Shown here piece after piece: positions 54,947-63,343 of a stretch of 64,000 nt of DNA. The notes under the pieces were generated by a model. That model ran no database searches. It was not told the DNA's origin and saw only the letters and a list, made by a program, of their open reading frames with translations. Both the position numbers and the translations under genes were made by a program. Source of the stretch: Leucobacter allii (GTDB lineage Bacteria > Actinomycetota > Actinomycetes > Actinomycetales > Microbacteriaceae); contig NZ_CP095045.1 of assembly GCF_022919155.1 (NCBI RefSeq), positions 2,294,001 to 2,358,000 of the forward strand, read 5' to 3'. The stretch's first letter is position 1. Every line of letters starts with the position of its first letter.

Positions 54947-56566
54947 TTATCCCTTGGTGATCTCGTAGTAGATCGGCACCGAGTTCCAGCCGAACTCGAC
55001 GTTGTCGACGTTCTCGCTGTAGCCGCCGGTCACGTTCTGGTACCAGAGCGGGAAGGCCGGCAGATCCTCGAGGAGGATCTCCTGCGCCTGCTGGTACTTC
55101 GCGTTGGCCGACTCGAGGTCGGTGTCGACCGAGCCCTCCTGGAGCAGCGCGTCGAACTCGGGGTTCGAGTAGTCGCCGTCGTTCGAGGACGCGTTCGTGG
55201 CGTACAACGGCCCGAGGAAGTTGAACAGGCCCGGGTAGTCGGCCTGCCAGCCCGTGCGGAACCCGGTCTGGATCGTGCGGTTCGTGACCTCCTCGCGGAG
55301 GACGTCGAACTTCGCGTAGGGCTTGCCGGCGACGTCGATGCCGAGCACGCTCGAGGCGCTGTTCGCGACCGCGTCGACCCAGGCCTGGTGCCCGCCGTCG
55401 GAGTTGTAGGAGATCTCGAGGGTGCCGGACCAGGGCGAGATGGCGTCGGCCTCGGCCCACAGCTTCTTCGCCTCCTCCTCGTTGAACTCGAGCACCTCGG
55501 CGCCCGCGAGGGAGTCGGTCCAGCCGTCGATGACGGGCGAGGTGAAGTCGCTCGCCACAGTGCGGGTGCCGTCGAAGATCTTGTCGACGATCTGCTCGCG
55601 GTTGATGGACATCGAGAGGGCCTTGCGGCGCAGGTCGCCCTCTTCGCCCGACCAGTGCTCGAGGCGCTCGGGGATGGTGAAGGACTGGAAGATGGCCGCG
55701 GCCTGGTTGACCGCGCGGTCTCCGAGGTCGCTCTCGAAGTTCGCGAGCTGGGTCTCGGGGATCTGGTCGACGACATCGACGTTGTTCGCGAGCAGGTCGG
55801 CGTAGGAGGCGTCCTGCGTCGCGTAGAACTTGATCGTCACGCCGCCGTTCTGGGGCACGCGGGGGCCGTTGTAGTCCTCGTTGACGACGAGCTCGATCTG
55901 CTCGTCGTGCTGCCAGGCGCCCTCGCCGGCGAGCTTGTACGGCCCGTTGACGACGGGGTTCTCGCCCTGCGCGTCCATGTCCTCGAAGGCCGAGTCGGGC
56001 AGCGGGTAGAACGCCGAGTAGCCCAGGCGCAGCGGGAAGTCCGAGGCGGCCTTGTTGAGCTTGACGGTGAAGGTGGTGTCGTCGACGACGGTGAGGCCGG
56101 AGAGCTCCTCGACGTCCTCTTCGTAGCTGAAGCCCTCGATGTCCTCGAAGAAGTAGCTGTTGAGCTGCGCGTTGGCCGCGTTGGCGCCGTAGTTCCACGC
56201 CTTGACGAAGTTCTCCGCCTTGACGGGGGTGCCGTCGGTGAAGGTGGCGTCGTCGCGGATCTTGATCGTGTAGGTGATCGCGTCGTCGGACTCGATCGAC
56301 TCGGCGATGTCGTTGTGGGGCGCACCGTCGGCGTCGTAGTAGACGAGACCCGCGAAGATCAGGTCCAGGATCTTCCCGCCGCCGACCTCGTTGGTGTTGG
56401 TGGCGATGAGCGGGTTCTGGGGTTCCGACCCGTTCGTCGTGATGATGGCGCTGCTGTCGCCGCCTCCGGCATCCGTGCCTCCGCCGCTCGACGAGCAGCC
56501 GGAGAGCGCGAGTGCGCCGGCAGCGGCGAGGGCGACGACGCCCGTACCGATCCGTGATCGCTTCAC
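54947..56566 (-). CDS. Peptide-binding lipoprotein of the ABC transporter (SBP_bac_5)
   Basis: A 539-residue extracellular solute-binding protein, family 5. The signal peptide ends in the lipobox LALSGCSSSGGG (Cys about 24). Domain landmarks are GLVYYDADGAPHNDIAESIE, DGTPVKAENFVKAW and VVNGPYKL, then RTGWQADYPGLFNFLGPLY. It captures di- or oligopeptides for the downstream permeases. The GTG start has a strong GAAGGAGG site eight bases upstream, so translation is high. It heads the leftward ABC operon. Confidence 0.95.
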   Translation of the reverse strand: MKRSRIGTGVVALAAAGALALSGCSSSGGGTDAGGGDSSAIITTNGSEPQNPLIATNTNEVGGGKILDLIFAGLVYYDADGAPHNDIAESIESDDAITYTIKIRDDATFTDGTPVKAENFVKAWNYGANAANAQLNSYFFEDIEGFSYEEDVEELSGLTVVDDTTFTVKLNKAASDFPLRLGYSAFYPLPDSAFEDMDAQGENPVVNGPYKLAGEGAWQHDEQIELVVNEDYNGPRVPQNGGVTIKFYATQDASYADLLANNVDVVDQIPETQLANFESDLGDRAVNQAAAIFQSFTIPERLEHWSGEEGDLRRKALSMSINREQIVDKIFDGTRTVASDFTSPVIDGWTDSLAGAEVLEFNEEEAKKLWAEADAISPWSGTLEISYNSDGGHQAWVDAVANSASSVLGIDVAGKPYAKFDVLREEVTNRTIQTGFRTGWQADYPGLFNFLGPLYATNASSNDGDYSNPEFDALLQEGSVDTDLESANAKYQQAQEILLEDLPAFPLWYQNVTGGYSENVDNVEFGWNSVPIYYEITKG

Positions 56567-56792
56567 TTTACTTTCCTCCTTCGAGATCCCGACGCTGGCG
56601 CAGACGTCGCGCGGGCGGTCCGGGATCGCAGATGCATACGACGTGCAGCCTATCGAAGCCGCCGACGGCGGACCGGGCTTTCGGGGCCTCCGTGATCCCT
56701 TCGTGACTCACCTCTGTAGGTCTCCGAGAATTCCGAGCGGCACGTCGCCGCGGCTTTTGTGCCCGAACGACATTGCTGCAGGGATCCAGCGA

Positions 56793-56798
56793 TACGCT
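56793..56798 (+). promoter_or_regulatory. -10 box TACGCT of the CPBP gene
   Basis: TACGCT, six bases (GGGGCG), ATG 56805. Confidence 0.55.
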
Positions 56799-56804
56799 GG
56801 GGCG

Positions 56805-57668
56805 ATGATCGACCCCACCGCGCCCCGGCAGTCGGACGGCGGGCTCCGCGACGAGAACCGCACGCCGCTCCGCGCGCCGCTCCGCGCGGCGCTCCGCTCC
56901 CGGCTCCGCTGGGAGATCGTCGTCGTGCTCTCGCTCTCCCTCGGCGCCTCGGCCGTCTACGCGGTCGTCGCCATCGTCGAGCGCCTCAGCCGCGACACGG
57001 CGCTCGCCGAGCAGACGGCCACGCTCAACACCTCGGCCTCCGAGCGCCCCTGGTTCGACCTCGTGTACCAGCTGCTCTCCTTCGGCTTCGGGCTCGCCCC
57101 GGTGGCGCTCGTGGTCTTCCTGCTCTGGCGCGCCCGTCGCCCGCACCTCGGTGCGCTCGGACTCGGCGCGCCGCCCGGCGGCGGTCGTTGGAGGTGGCTG
57201 CGCGAGAGCGGCGGCGGCGTCCTGCTCGCCGCGACGATCGGGATCCCCGGACTCGCGTTCTACCTCTTCGCGAAGGGGATCGGGATCAACGTCACCGTCG
57301 TGCCCGCTGCGCTCGACGCGTACTGGTGGACCGTCCCCGTGCTCGTGCTGCAGGCGCTCAAGGCGGCGCTGCTCGAGGAGCTCATCGTGGTGGGGTATCT
57401 GTTCGATCGCTTCCGGCGACTCGGCGTCGGTCCGCTCGCGACCATCGTCACGAGCGCGCTGCTGCGCGGCAGCTATCACCTCTACCAGGGCTTCGGAGGA
57501 TTCCTCGGCAATGTGGTGATGGGGCTCGTGTTCGGCTGGGCCTACCGGCGCTGGGGGCGCGCGCTCCCGCTCGTCGTGGCGCACTGGATCCTCGACATCG
57601 TGAGCTTCGCGGGCTACGCGCTCGCGATGGCGTGGTGGCCCCAGCTGTTCGGCTCGCCCGCGATCTGA
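56805..57668 (+). CDS. CPBP-family (Abi/CaaX-like) intramembrane glutamic endopeptidase
   Basis: A 287-residue membrane protein with about seven hydrophobic segments. The CPBP catalytic motifs are LLEELIVVGYL (EE pair), RGSYHLYQG (second histidine site) and AHWILDIVSF (third). The family includes CaaX-prenyl-protease-like enzymes and bacteriocin-immunity proteins; substrate unknown. The N-terminal 40 residues are cytosolic and Arg-rich. TACGCT (56793-56798) stands six bases before ATG 56805; the longer frame from 56391 is a shadow of the lipoprotein gene. Confidence 0.88.
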   Translation: MIDPTAPRQSDGGLRDENRTPLRAPLRAALRSRLRWEIVVVLSLSLGASAVYAVVAIVERLSRDTALAEQTATLNTSASERPWFDLVYQLLSFGFGLAPVALVVFLLWRARRPHLGALGLGAPPGGGRWRWLRESGGGVLLAATIGIPGLAFYLFAKGIGINVTVVPAALDAYWWTVPVLVLQALKAALLEELIVVGYLFDRFRRLGVGPLATIVTSALLRGSYHLYQGFGGFLGNVVMGLVFGWAYRRWGRALPLVVAHWILDIVSFAGYALAMAWWPQLFGSPAI

Positions 57669-57701
57669 TCGCGCTCGGCCGATGCCGCGTTCCGGTCGCC
57701 G

Positions 57702-58397
57702 CTACCTGATCGTCTGCACCCAGGCGTCGACGAGTCCCCAGATCTCGTCGTAGACCTCGGGGGTCTCCGCGCAGCGGGTCGCGGGCTTCAGCACGGTGTA
57801 GCCGCCCGCCGCGGTGCGCGTGGCGCCCCACTGCTGGCGCATCTCCGCACAGGAGTCCGGGAAGGACTCCAGCAGATCCGAGGTGAGCACGAGGTTCTCA
57901 CCGGTGATGTTGTAGCTGGTCGACCCGAACCGTGTCGAGAGGTCCGAGGTCACCCCCCACTGCGTGATGGCCATCGTCATCGTCTGCCCGACCTCCACCT
58001 GCGGCGGGCCGTCCGCCGGGTCCTCCTCTTCGGGGTCCTCCGAGGGCTCGGGAGCGGGCGCGGGCGCGGTGGTCGTCGGCGGCGCCTGGGTCGCGGTGGG
58101 CGCGGGCGTCGCCGCCTCGTCCGCGCCGCCGGCGCGGACGAGGTTCACGACGACGATCGAGGCGACGATCGCGAGCACCGCGACGATGCCCACGACGATC
58201 CACGGGGCCGCGGGAGCGGCCCCGGCGCGGCGCTCGCGGGGCGGCCGTCCGTCCCGTTTGCCGGCCGGGAGCTGCGCCGTGCGCACGCGCTCCGCCTGCT
58301 CCTGGGCGAGGCGCTGCCGCGCGGGGACGGGCTCCGCGATCGGCGTCGTATCGTCCTCGCGAGGCCCGAACAGCTCCTCGAATGGGTCTCTAGTCAC
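57702..58397 (-). CDS. Membrane-anchored protein of unknown function with extracytoplasmic C-terminal domain
   Basis: 231 residues: an Arg/Pro-rich cytosolic N-terminus (1-64), one transmembrane helix (about 65-88, WIVVGIVAVLAIVASIVVV), a Pro/Thr/Glu linker (90-135) and a small extracellular domain (about 138-231) with two cysteines (DSCAEM and TRCAET) that could form a disulfide. No family recognised. GTG 58397 is preceded at six bases by TAGGGT (58404-58409), which fixes the start. It is convergent with the CPBP gene. Confidence 0.75.
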   Translation of the reverse strand: MTRDPFEELFGPREDDTTPIAEPVPARQRLAQEQAERVRTAQLPAGKRDGRPPRERRAGAAPAAPWIVVGIVAVLAIVASIVVVNLVRAGGADEAATPAPTATQAPPTTTAPAPAPEPSEDPEEEDPADGPPQVEVGQTMTMAITQWGVTSDLSTRFGSTSYNITGENLVLTSDLLESFPDSCAEMRQQWGATRTAAGGYTVLKPATRCAETPEVYDEIWGLVDAWVQTIR

Positions 58398-58403
58398 CGT
58401 TCC

Positions 58404-58409
58404 ACCCTA
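58404..58409 (-). promoter_or_regulatory. -10 box TAGGGT of the membrane-anchored unknown
   Basis: TAGGGT, six bases (GGAACG), GTG 58397. Confidence 0.55.
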
Positions 58410-58441
58410 ACCGCCATGCCGAGCGGCGCCGGACGCCCGGC

Positions 58442-60265
58442 TCATGGCGCCGCCCGCTCGGAGGAAACGCACAGCGCGGCCATGGCGTCGATATGGGGGG
58501 CGTCGGTGCCGCAGCAGCCGCCGAAGACGCGGGCCGCAGGGGCGAGCGCGCGGAGCGCGAGCTCGGCCTCGGCGAAGGCCTGCGGGGCGTCGCCGGCCCC
58601 CTCGTCGCCGTGGTGCGCCGCGTTCAGGCGGAAGCCCGTGAGCCGTCCGAGGGCGGCCGATCCCGCGTCGCGGGCGAGCCCGGCTGCGACCTCCGCCGGG
58701 TGGGCGCAGTTGACGAGGAAGCCCTCGGCGGCGCCGGCGGTCGCCCCGTCGACGGCGGCGATGGCCTCGGCGATCGTGCTGCCGTCGGCCAGCACGCCCT
58801 CGGGTCCGACCGCGAAGGACACGCGGACGGGCACGCGGGCGGCGACGGCGGCCCGCACGACGCCGATCGCCTCGGCGGCGTCGAGCATCGTCACCCCGGT
58901 GACTCGATCCGCTCCGGCCTCGGCGAGGGCGCGGATCTGCGGGTCGTGGTAGCGCTGCGCGTCCTCCGCCGTCATGCGCTCCCCCGCGACGAAGTCGTCG
59001 AAGCGCGGGCCGACGCAGCCGTTGACGATCGTCTCGGGCCCGGCGGCCTCGGCGTCGAGCAGCGTGCGCACGAGCGCCACCGCGTCCGCGTTGGCCCGAT
59101 CGAGGGCCGGGGCGTCGACTCCGAGCCTCGCGCCCCAATCGGGGTTCGCCCGCCACGTCGGCGTGTCCAGGACGAGCGGGAGTCCGTGCCGCGCCGCGAT
59201 CTCGATGAAGGGACGGTAGTAGTCCCGCAGGGCCTCGCGCCCCTCCCCCGTCTCGAGCAGCACGAAGGCCGCGAACTCCGGCAGCACCTGGCCCAGCCGC
59301 TCCTCGAGCGCGGTCTCGATGCCGCCGTCGGCGAGCGCCGTGCCGTCGGCGAGCGCGGTGCCGTCGTCGATCCGCGCGGTGCCGCGGGACGGCGCGCTCT
59401 CGACGCCTCCGGGGCCGGCCGACTCGGCGCGCGGAACGCCCGCCGCGACCCCCGGATGCGTCCTCGCGGCGGCGGGATCCTCCGCCGCCGCGGTCCGTCC
59501 GGACTCCGAGACGAGCGCCGCACGGATGCCCTCCCGGCGCGCGGCGAAGCCCGCGACGCGCTCGTGATGCCTGGACATCACCCCGGCGTCGCGGAGCGCG
59601 AGCGTGCCGGGGTCGCCGCGTTCGATGCCCGCGTTCCAGCGCGCGTCGATGAGCGCCATCCGCGCGTCGACGGCCGCGAGCAGCTCGAGCGGTTCGACGT
59701 CCCCGTAGGCGCGCGCGGCGAGCGCGAGCCTCCGCGCGGCGTCGGGAGCCGGCAACTCGCGCAGCAGGGGGATCCCCGACCAGCACAGGAAGGCCAGGTC
59801 GTCGATCGGCCGCCCCGGGCCGGCGCGATCCCAGTCGATCATGCCCGCGAACTCGCCGTCGCGCAGCACCCAGTTGTAGAGGCCCGGGTCGTTGTGGCAG
59901 ATCACCTCGTCCGCGCCGAGTTCCTGCTCGCCCTGGCGCCAGAGCGCTCGGCCGGGACGGAAGTCTCGGGCCGCCTCGTGGAAGCGGCGCAGCCAGCCGG
60001 CGGCCGCGACGAGCGCCGCGTCGGACGCGGCGTCGACCTCGGGGTCGAGCGTCTCGCCGGGGAGATACTCGAGGATCTCACGGCCCTCCTCGTCGATGCC
60101 GAGGACGGCGGGCACGCCGTCCAGGCCGCGCGCGGCGAGGTGGGCGAGGAGGGCGTGCACCGCGGGGGTCCACGGGCCCGTGGGCCGGAGGACCCGCGCG
60201 CGGCCCCGCGCGTCCGTCACCCGCCACACGCCGCCCGAGCCCCCGGGGAGAAATTCGCTGTCCAT
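58442..60265 (-). CDS. Fusion: aminoglycoside-phosphotransferase-fold domain plus homocysteine S-methyltransferase
   Basis: 607 residues in one uninterrupted frame. Residues 1 to about 240 are an APH/choline-kinase fold: catalytic HNDPGLYN (124-131) and metal-binding IDWD (143-146). A flexible Ala/Gly/Thr linker (about 250-305) contains a repeated GTALADG. Residues about 305-600 are a homocysteine S-methyltransferase (MmuM type) that transfers a methyl group to homocysteine. Its start motif is LADGGIETAL, and the zinc cysteines are in VNCAHP and FGGCCGTD. The kinase substrate is unknown; a methylated or sulfur-containing metabolite would suit. TACGGT (60272-60277) is six bases before the ATG. 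Confidence 0.88.
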   Translation of the reverse strand: MDSEFLPGGSGGVWRVTDARGRARVLRPTGPWTPAVHALLAHLAARGLDGVPAVLGIDEEGREILEYLPGETLDPEVDAASDAALVAAAGWLRRFHEAARDFRPGRALWRQGEQELGADEVICHNDPGLYNWVLRDGEFAGMIDWDRAGPGRPIDDLAFLCWSGIPLLRELPAPDAARRLALAARAYGDVEPLELLAAVDARMALIDARWNAGIERGDPGTLALRDAGVMSRHHERVAGFAARREGIRAALVSESGRTAAAEDPAAARTHPGVAAGVPRAESAGPGGVESAPSRGTARIDDGTALADGTALADGGIETALEERLGQVLPEFAAFVLLETGEGREALRDYYRPFIEIAARHGLPLVLDTPTWRANPDWGARLGVDAPALDRANADAVALVRTLLDAEAAGPETIVNGCVGPRFDDFVAGERMTAEDAQRYHDPQIRALAEAGADRVTGVTMLDAAEAIGVVRAAVAARVPVRVSFAVGPEGVLADGSTIAEAIAAVDGATAGAAEGFLVNCAHPAEVAAGLARDAGSAALGRLTGFRLNAAHHGDEGAGDAPQAFAEAELALRALAPAARVFGGCCGTDAPHIDAMAALCVSSERAAP

Positions 60266-60271
60266 GCTTCG

Positions 60272-60277
60272 ACCGTA
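60272..60277 (-). promoter_or_regulatory. -10 box TACGGT of the phosphotransferase-methyltransferase fusion
   Basis: TACGGT, six bases (CGAAGC), ATG 60265. Confidence 0.55.
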
Positions 60278-60352
60278 CCGGAGCCGGCGCCCGGGAGCCG
60301 GGAACGCGACCGGGCGCCCGGCGACCGAGCGCTCCGGAGCCGCGCCGGCGGT

Positions 60353-61141
60353 TCAGACCGGGTGGATGCGCGGCTCGACGGCGTGCAGTTCGCGCGGCGC
60401 GGCGTGCGGCTGCGGGGCGACATGCCGCTGCGGTGCCGCGTGCGGCTGCGGCTCGCCGTGCATCTGCACGTGCAGGCGCTGCATCCGGGTGTCGAGCTCC
60501 GCGGCGATGTCGGCGGCGTCCTTGAGCTCGCGCGTCAGGCTCTCGGGGACCTGCCTCGCGTACTTGTAGTAGATCTTGTGCTCGAGGCTCGCCCAGAAGT
60601 CCATCGCGATCGTGCGGAACTGGACTTCGACCGGCACGTCGACGGGGCCGGTCGAGAGGTAGACCGGCACCGAGATGATGGTGTGCAGGCTCTGGTAGCC
60701 GTTCGGCTTCGGGGTCTCGATGTAGTCCTCGACCTCGAGCACGGTCACGTCGTGCTGCTGCGTCAGCAGATCGAAGAGCCGATAGACGTCGCGGATGAAC
60801 GCGCAGGTGACGCGGACGCCCGCGATGTCGTGGATCTGGCCGCGGATCTCGTCGAAGTCGCTGCCGATGCCGCGCCGCTCGAGCTTCTCCACGAGGCTGT
60901 CGACCGACTTCACCCGGCTCGAGACGTGCTCGATCGGGTTGTACTCGTGCATGTGCAGGAACTCCTCGCGGAGGATCGCGAGCTTCGTCTCCACCTCCTG
61001 CATCGCGAAGCGGTACTCGAGGAGGAAGCGCTGCATCTGATCGCCGAGCGCCTTGAGCTCGCTCGCGGACACGGTGATCGCGTCGTCGACGACCTCCTCG
61101 GACGGCTGCGCGGCGGAGGAGGGGACTGCGGGGGTGCTCAT
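60353..61141 (-). CDS. Small alarmone synthetase (RelA/SpoT synthetase domain)
   Basis: A 262-residue single-domain (p)ppGpp synthetase without hydrolase or TGS domains. Synthetase motifs: SRVKSVDSLVEKLERRG, DIAGVRVTC, IETPKPNGYQSLHTI (substrate loop) and VEVQFRTIAMDFWASLEHKI. The C-terminal 35 residues are His/Pro/Ala repeats (PHAAPQ, RHVAPQ, PHAAPR). It transfers pyrophosphate from ATP to GTP or GDP in the stringent response. ATG 61141 follows TACCCT (61148-61153) by six bases; the longer frame to 61228 is rejected. Confidence 0.93.
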   Translation of the reverse strand: MSTPAVPSSAAQPSEEVVDDAITVSASELKALGDQMQRFLLEYRFAMQEVETKLAILREEFLHMHEYNPIEHVSSRVKSVDSLVEKLERRGIGSDFDEIRGQIHDIAGVRVTCAFIRDVYRLFDLLTQQHDVTVLEVEDYIETPKPNGYQSLHTIISVPVYLSTGPVDVPVEVQFRTIAMDFWASLEHKIYYKYARQVPESLTRELKDAADIAAELDTRMQRLHVQMHGEPQPHAAPQRHVAPQPHAAPRELHAVEPRIHPV

Positions 61142-61147
61142 GCCCTC

Positions 61148-61153
61148 AGGGTA
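61148..61153 (-). promoter_or_regulatory. -10 box TACCCT of the small alarmone synthetase
   Basis: TACCCT, six bases (GAGGGC), ATG 61141. Confidence 0.55.
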
Positions 61154-61217
61154 GCCCGGGCGCATACGAGGCCGCTGTGACTTCCCGCCCCTTCTGGCCG
61201 CCGCGCGCCCCGGCGCC

Positions 61218-61427
61218 TCAGGCGCCATCGTGCTCGGCGCGGAACACGTGGACGAGCGCGTTCGCGTGCCCGTGCCCCATCCCCTGCTCCTTCAGGAACG
61301 CCACCTGTTCCATGTGCTTCTCCCCCGCGTGCGGGCCGAGGAGCGCGATCCACTCGGCGATCGGTCTGCCGTATTTCGCCTCGATGGCGGGGAAGTACGA
61401 CTTGGGGCCTGTCACGGTCTCGGCCAT
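61218..61427 (-). CDS. DUF4287-domain small protein
   Basis: A 69-residue protein matching DUF4287: GPKSYFPAIEAKYGRPI near the N-terminus, then GEKHMEQVAFLKEQGMGHG and HANALVHVFRAE. Function unknown. GAAGGAG stands upstream of ATG 61427. It is on the same strand as the alarmone synthetase, 76 bases apart, but that gene has its own -10 box. Confidence 0.9.
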   Translation of the reverse strand: MAETVTGPKSYFPAIEAKYGRPIAEWIALLGPHAGEKHMEQVAFLKEQGMGHGHANALVHVFRAEHDGA

Positions 61428-61458
61428 GCGCGTCTCCTTCGACGTCGGGTTCCTGTCG

Positions 61459-62802
61459 TCACGGTAGCACGCGCCGCCGACGCCCGACGGCGCTCGCCCC
61501 CGCCGAGGCGAGAGCGAGGATCAGGGCCGTCCCGGTGAGCGCCGCGCCGACCCAGCCCGTGGCGGCGTAGCCGTGACCGGCGCCGATGGCGGCGCCGGCG
61601 AGCCAGGCGGCGAGCGCGTTGCCGAGATTGAAGGCGCCGATGTTCACCGCGGACGCGAGCATCGGCGCTCCCGCCGCCCGCTCGAGCACGAGGGTCTGGA
61701 GCGGGGCGACCGACGCGAAGCCGGCGAGGCCCACGACGAAGACCGTGAGCAGGGCGGGCACGGCGGCGTGAGCCGTCCAGACGAAGGCGAGCAGCGCGAG
61801 CGCGAGCACGGCGAAGCTGCCGACGACGGTCGGCATGATCGCGCGGTCCGCGAGCCGTCCGCCGAGCCAATTACCCACGACCATGCCGAGACCGAGCACG
61901 ACGAGCACCCAGCTGACGGCTTCCTCGGGAAGGCCGGCCGGCCCGGTCATCGTCGGCGCGAGATAGGTGATCACGGCGAAGACGCCGCCGAAGCCGAGCA
62001 TCGTCATGAGGATGGCGAGGAGCGCCTGCGGATCGCGGAGGGCGCGCAGCTCCGCCCGCAGACGCGATCCGGTCGATGCGGCATCCTCGTCGATCGCCGC
62101 CGGGGCGTTCGGGGAACCGGGGCGCGTGCGGGGGGCGCCGGGGACGAACCGGGCGAGCGCGCACAGCGCCAGCACGCCGATCGCGGCGATGACGACGAAG
62201 GTCGTGCGCCACCCGAGGAGGTCGCCGATCCGGGTCCCGAGCGGCACGCCGACGAGGTTGGCGAGCGTGAGTCCCGTGAACATGAGCGCCACCGCCGCCG
62301 CGCGACGCGCGGGGCCGACGAGTTCGGCGGCGACGACCGCGCCGATCCCGAAGAAGGCGCCGTGGGTGAAGGAGGTCGCGACGCGTCCGGCGAGCAGCGC
62401 CGCGAACCCGGGGGCGAGGGCGGCGAGGAGGTTGCCGACGACGAAGAGCGCCATGAGCAGCAGGAGCATGCGACGGCGGGGCACGCGGGTGCCCAGGATG
62501 GTCAGCATCGGTGCACCGACGAGCACTCCCGCGGCGTAGGCCGACACGACCCAGGCGGCGGTCGGGATCGAGACGCCGTAGGTGCCGGCGATCTGCGGCA
62601 GCAGCCCGATGGGCACGAACTCGGTCATGCCGATCCCGAAGGCGCCGAGGGCGAGCGCGAGCAGCGCGGCCCGCGCATGCCGGCGCGCCGGGACCGGGTG
62701 CCGGGCCTCCCGGGGCTCCCCCGCTCCCCGGAGTTCCCCGACGTTGCGGGTCGCGCGGGCCCGAATGCCGAAATTAGTTGCATACGCCTGCTTTTGATTC
62801 AC
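61459..62802 (-). CDS. DHA1-family MFS efflux transporter
   Basis: A 447-residue 12-helix transporter of the AraJ/sugar-efflux-like DHA1 group: FGIGMTEFVPIGLLPQIA in helix 1, TFTHGAFFGIGAVVA-type helix 5 (TSFTHGAFFGIGA) and motif A as TRVPRRRMLL. GTG 62802 is chosen because a promoter TTGCAA-N17-TAACAT ends seven bases upstream; the frame to 63057 would run through the MarR gene. It is divergent from marR and shares the operator, so a MarR-repressed exporter is likely. Confidence 0.87.
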   Translation of the reverse strand: MNQKQAYATNFGIRARATRNVGELRGAGEPREARHPVPARRHARAALLALALGAFGIGMTEFVPIGLLPQIAGTYGVSIPTAAWVVSAYAAGVLVGAPMLTILGTRVPRRRMLLLLMALFVVGNLLAALAPGFAALLAGRVATSFTHGAFFGIGAVVAAELVGPARRAAAVALMFTGLTLANLVGVPLGTRIGDLLGWRTTFVVIAAIGVLALCALARFVPGAPRTRPGSPNAPAAIDEDAASTGSRLRAELRALRDPQALLAILMTMLGFGGVFAVITYLAPTMTGPAGLPEEAVSWVLVVLGLGMVVGNWLGGRLADRAIMPTVVGSFAVLALALLAFVWTAHAAVPALLTVFVVGLAGFASVAPLQTLVLERAAGAPMLASAVNIGAFNLGNALAAWLAGAAIGAGHGYAATGWVGAALTGTALILALASAGASAVGRRRRVLP

Positions 62803-62838
62803 GCAAGAGATGTTACTTGCACACGCCTGCTCTTGCAA
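62778..62838. repeat. Paired MarR-operator-like direct repeats
   Basis: TTGCATACGCCTGCTTTTG (62778-62796) and TTGCACACGCCTGCTCTTG (62817-62835) match at 17 of 19 positions, 39 bases apart; one covers the exporter promoter, the other its first codons. Confidence 0.75.
62810..62838 (-). promoter_or_regulatory. Promoter and operator of the MFS exporter
   Basis: -35 TTGCAA (62838-62833), 17-base spacer, -10 TAACAT (62815-62810), seven bases to GTG 62802. The imperfect palindrome TTGCA...TGCAA (62817-62838) covers the -35 and spacer. Confidence 0.65.
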
Positions 62839-62845
62839 CCGCGCG

Positions 62846-62851
62846 TATACT
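62846..62851 (+). promoter_or_regulatory. -10 box TATACT of marR
   Basis: Good -10 hexamer 20 bases before ATG 62872, with AGGAGG in between; the operator overlaps the expected -35 position. Confidence 0.55.
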
Positions 62852-62871
62852 GATGCGGAGAGGAGGCGCGC

Positions 62872-63324
62872 ATGACCGACGAGACCCGCGACGGACGCAC
62901 GATCCGACTCGCGCAGCGCTGGTGCGCGCTCCAGTCGCTGCACGACCGCATCGACGCCCATGTGGAGCGGGAGCTGCAGCGGGAGCACGGGATCAGCGTC
63001 CGCGAGTTCTCCCTGCTCTCGGTGCTCGGCGAGCAGCACGACGGCGACGGCGGGCATCTGCAGATGAAGGAGCTCGCCGCGGCGGTCGTGCTCAGCCAGA
63101 GCGCCACGACGCGGCTCGTCGGACGGCTCGAGGATCGCGGCCTGCTCGCGCGCTACATCTGCCCGACGGACCGGCGCGGCATCTACACGGATGTGAGCGA
63201 CGCGGGACGCGCGGTGCTCGTCGCGGCCCGCCCGACGAACGATCGCGCGCTCGCCGAGGCGCTCGCCGACGTCGCCGAGGACTCCGAGCTCGCCCCGCTC
63301 GCCCGCGTCCTCCGCGGGGACTGA
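62872..63324 (+). CDS. MarR-family transcriptional regulator
   Basis: A 150-residue winged-helix regulator: ISVREFSLLSVLGE, recognition helix SQSATTRLVGRLEDRG and wing CPTDRRGIYTDVSDAGR. TATACT (62846-62851) and AGGAGG precede ATG 62872. It is divergent from the MFS exporter; an imperfect palindrome in the 69-base gap is the probable operator, with a second copy just inside the exporter gene. Confidence 0.93.
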   Translation: MTDETRDGRTIRLAQRWCALQSLHDRIDAHVERELQREHGISVREFSLLSVLGEQHDGDGGHLQMKELAAAVVLSQSATTRLVGRLEDRGLLARYICPTDRRGIYTDVSDAGRAVLVAARPTNDRALAEALADVAEDSELAPLARVLRGD

Positions 63325-63343
63325 CCCCGCGAGCGGCCGCCCG

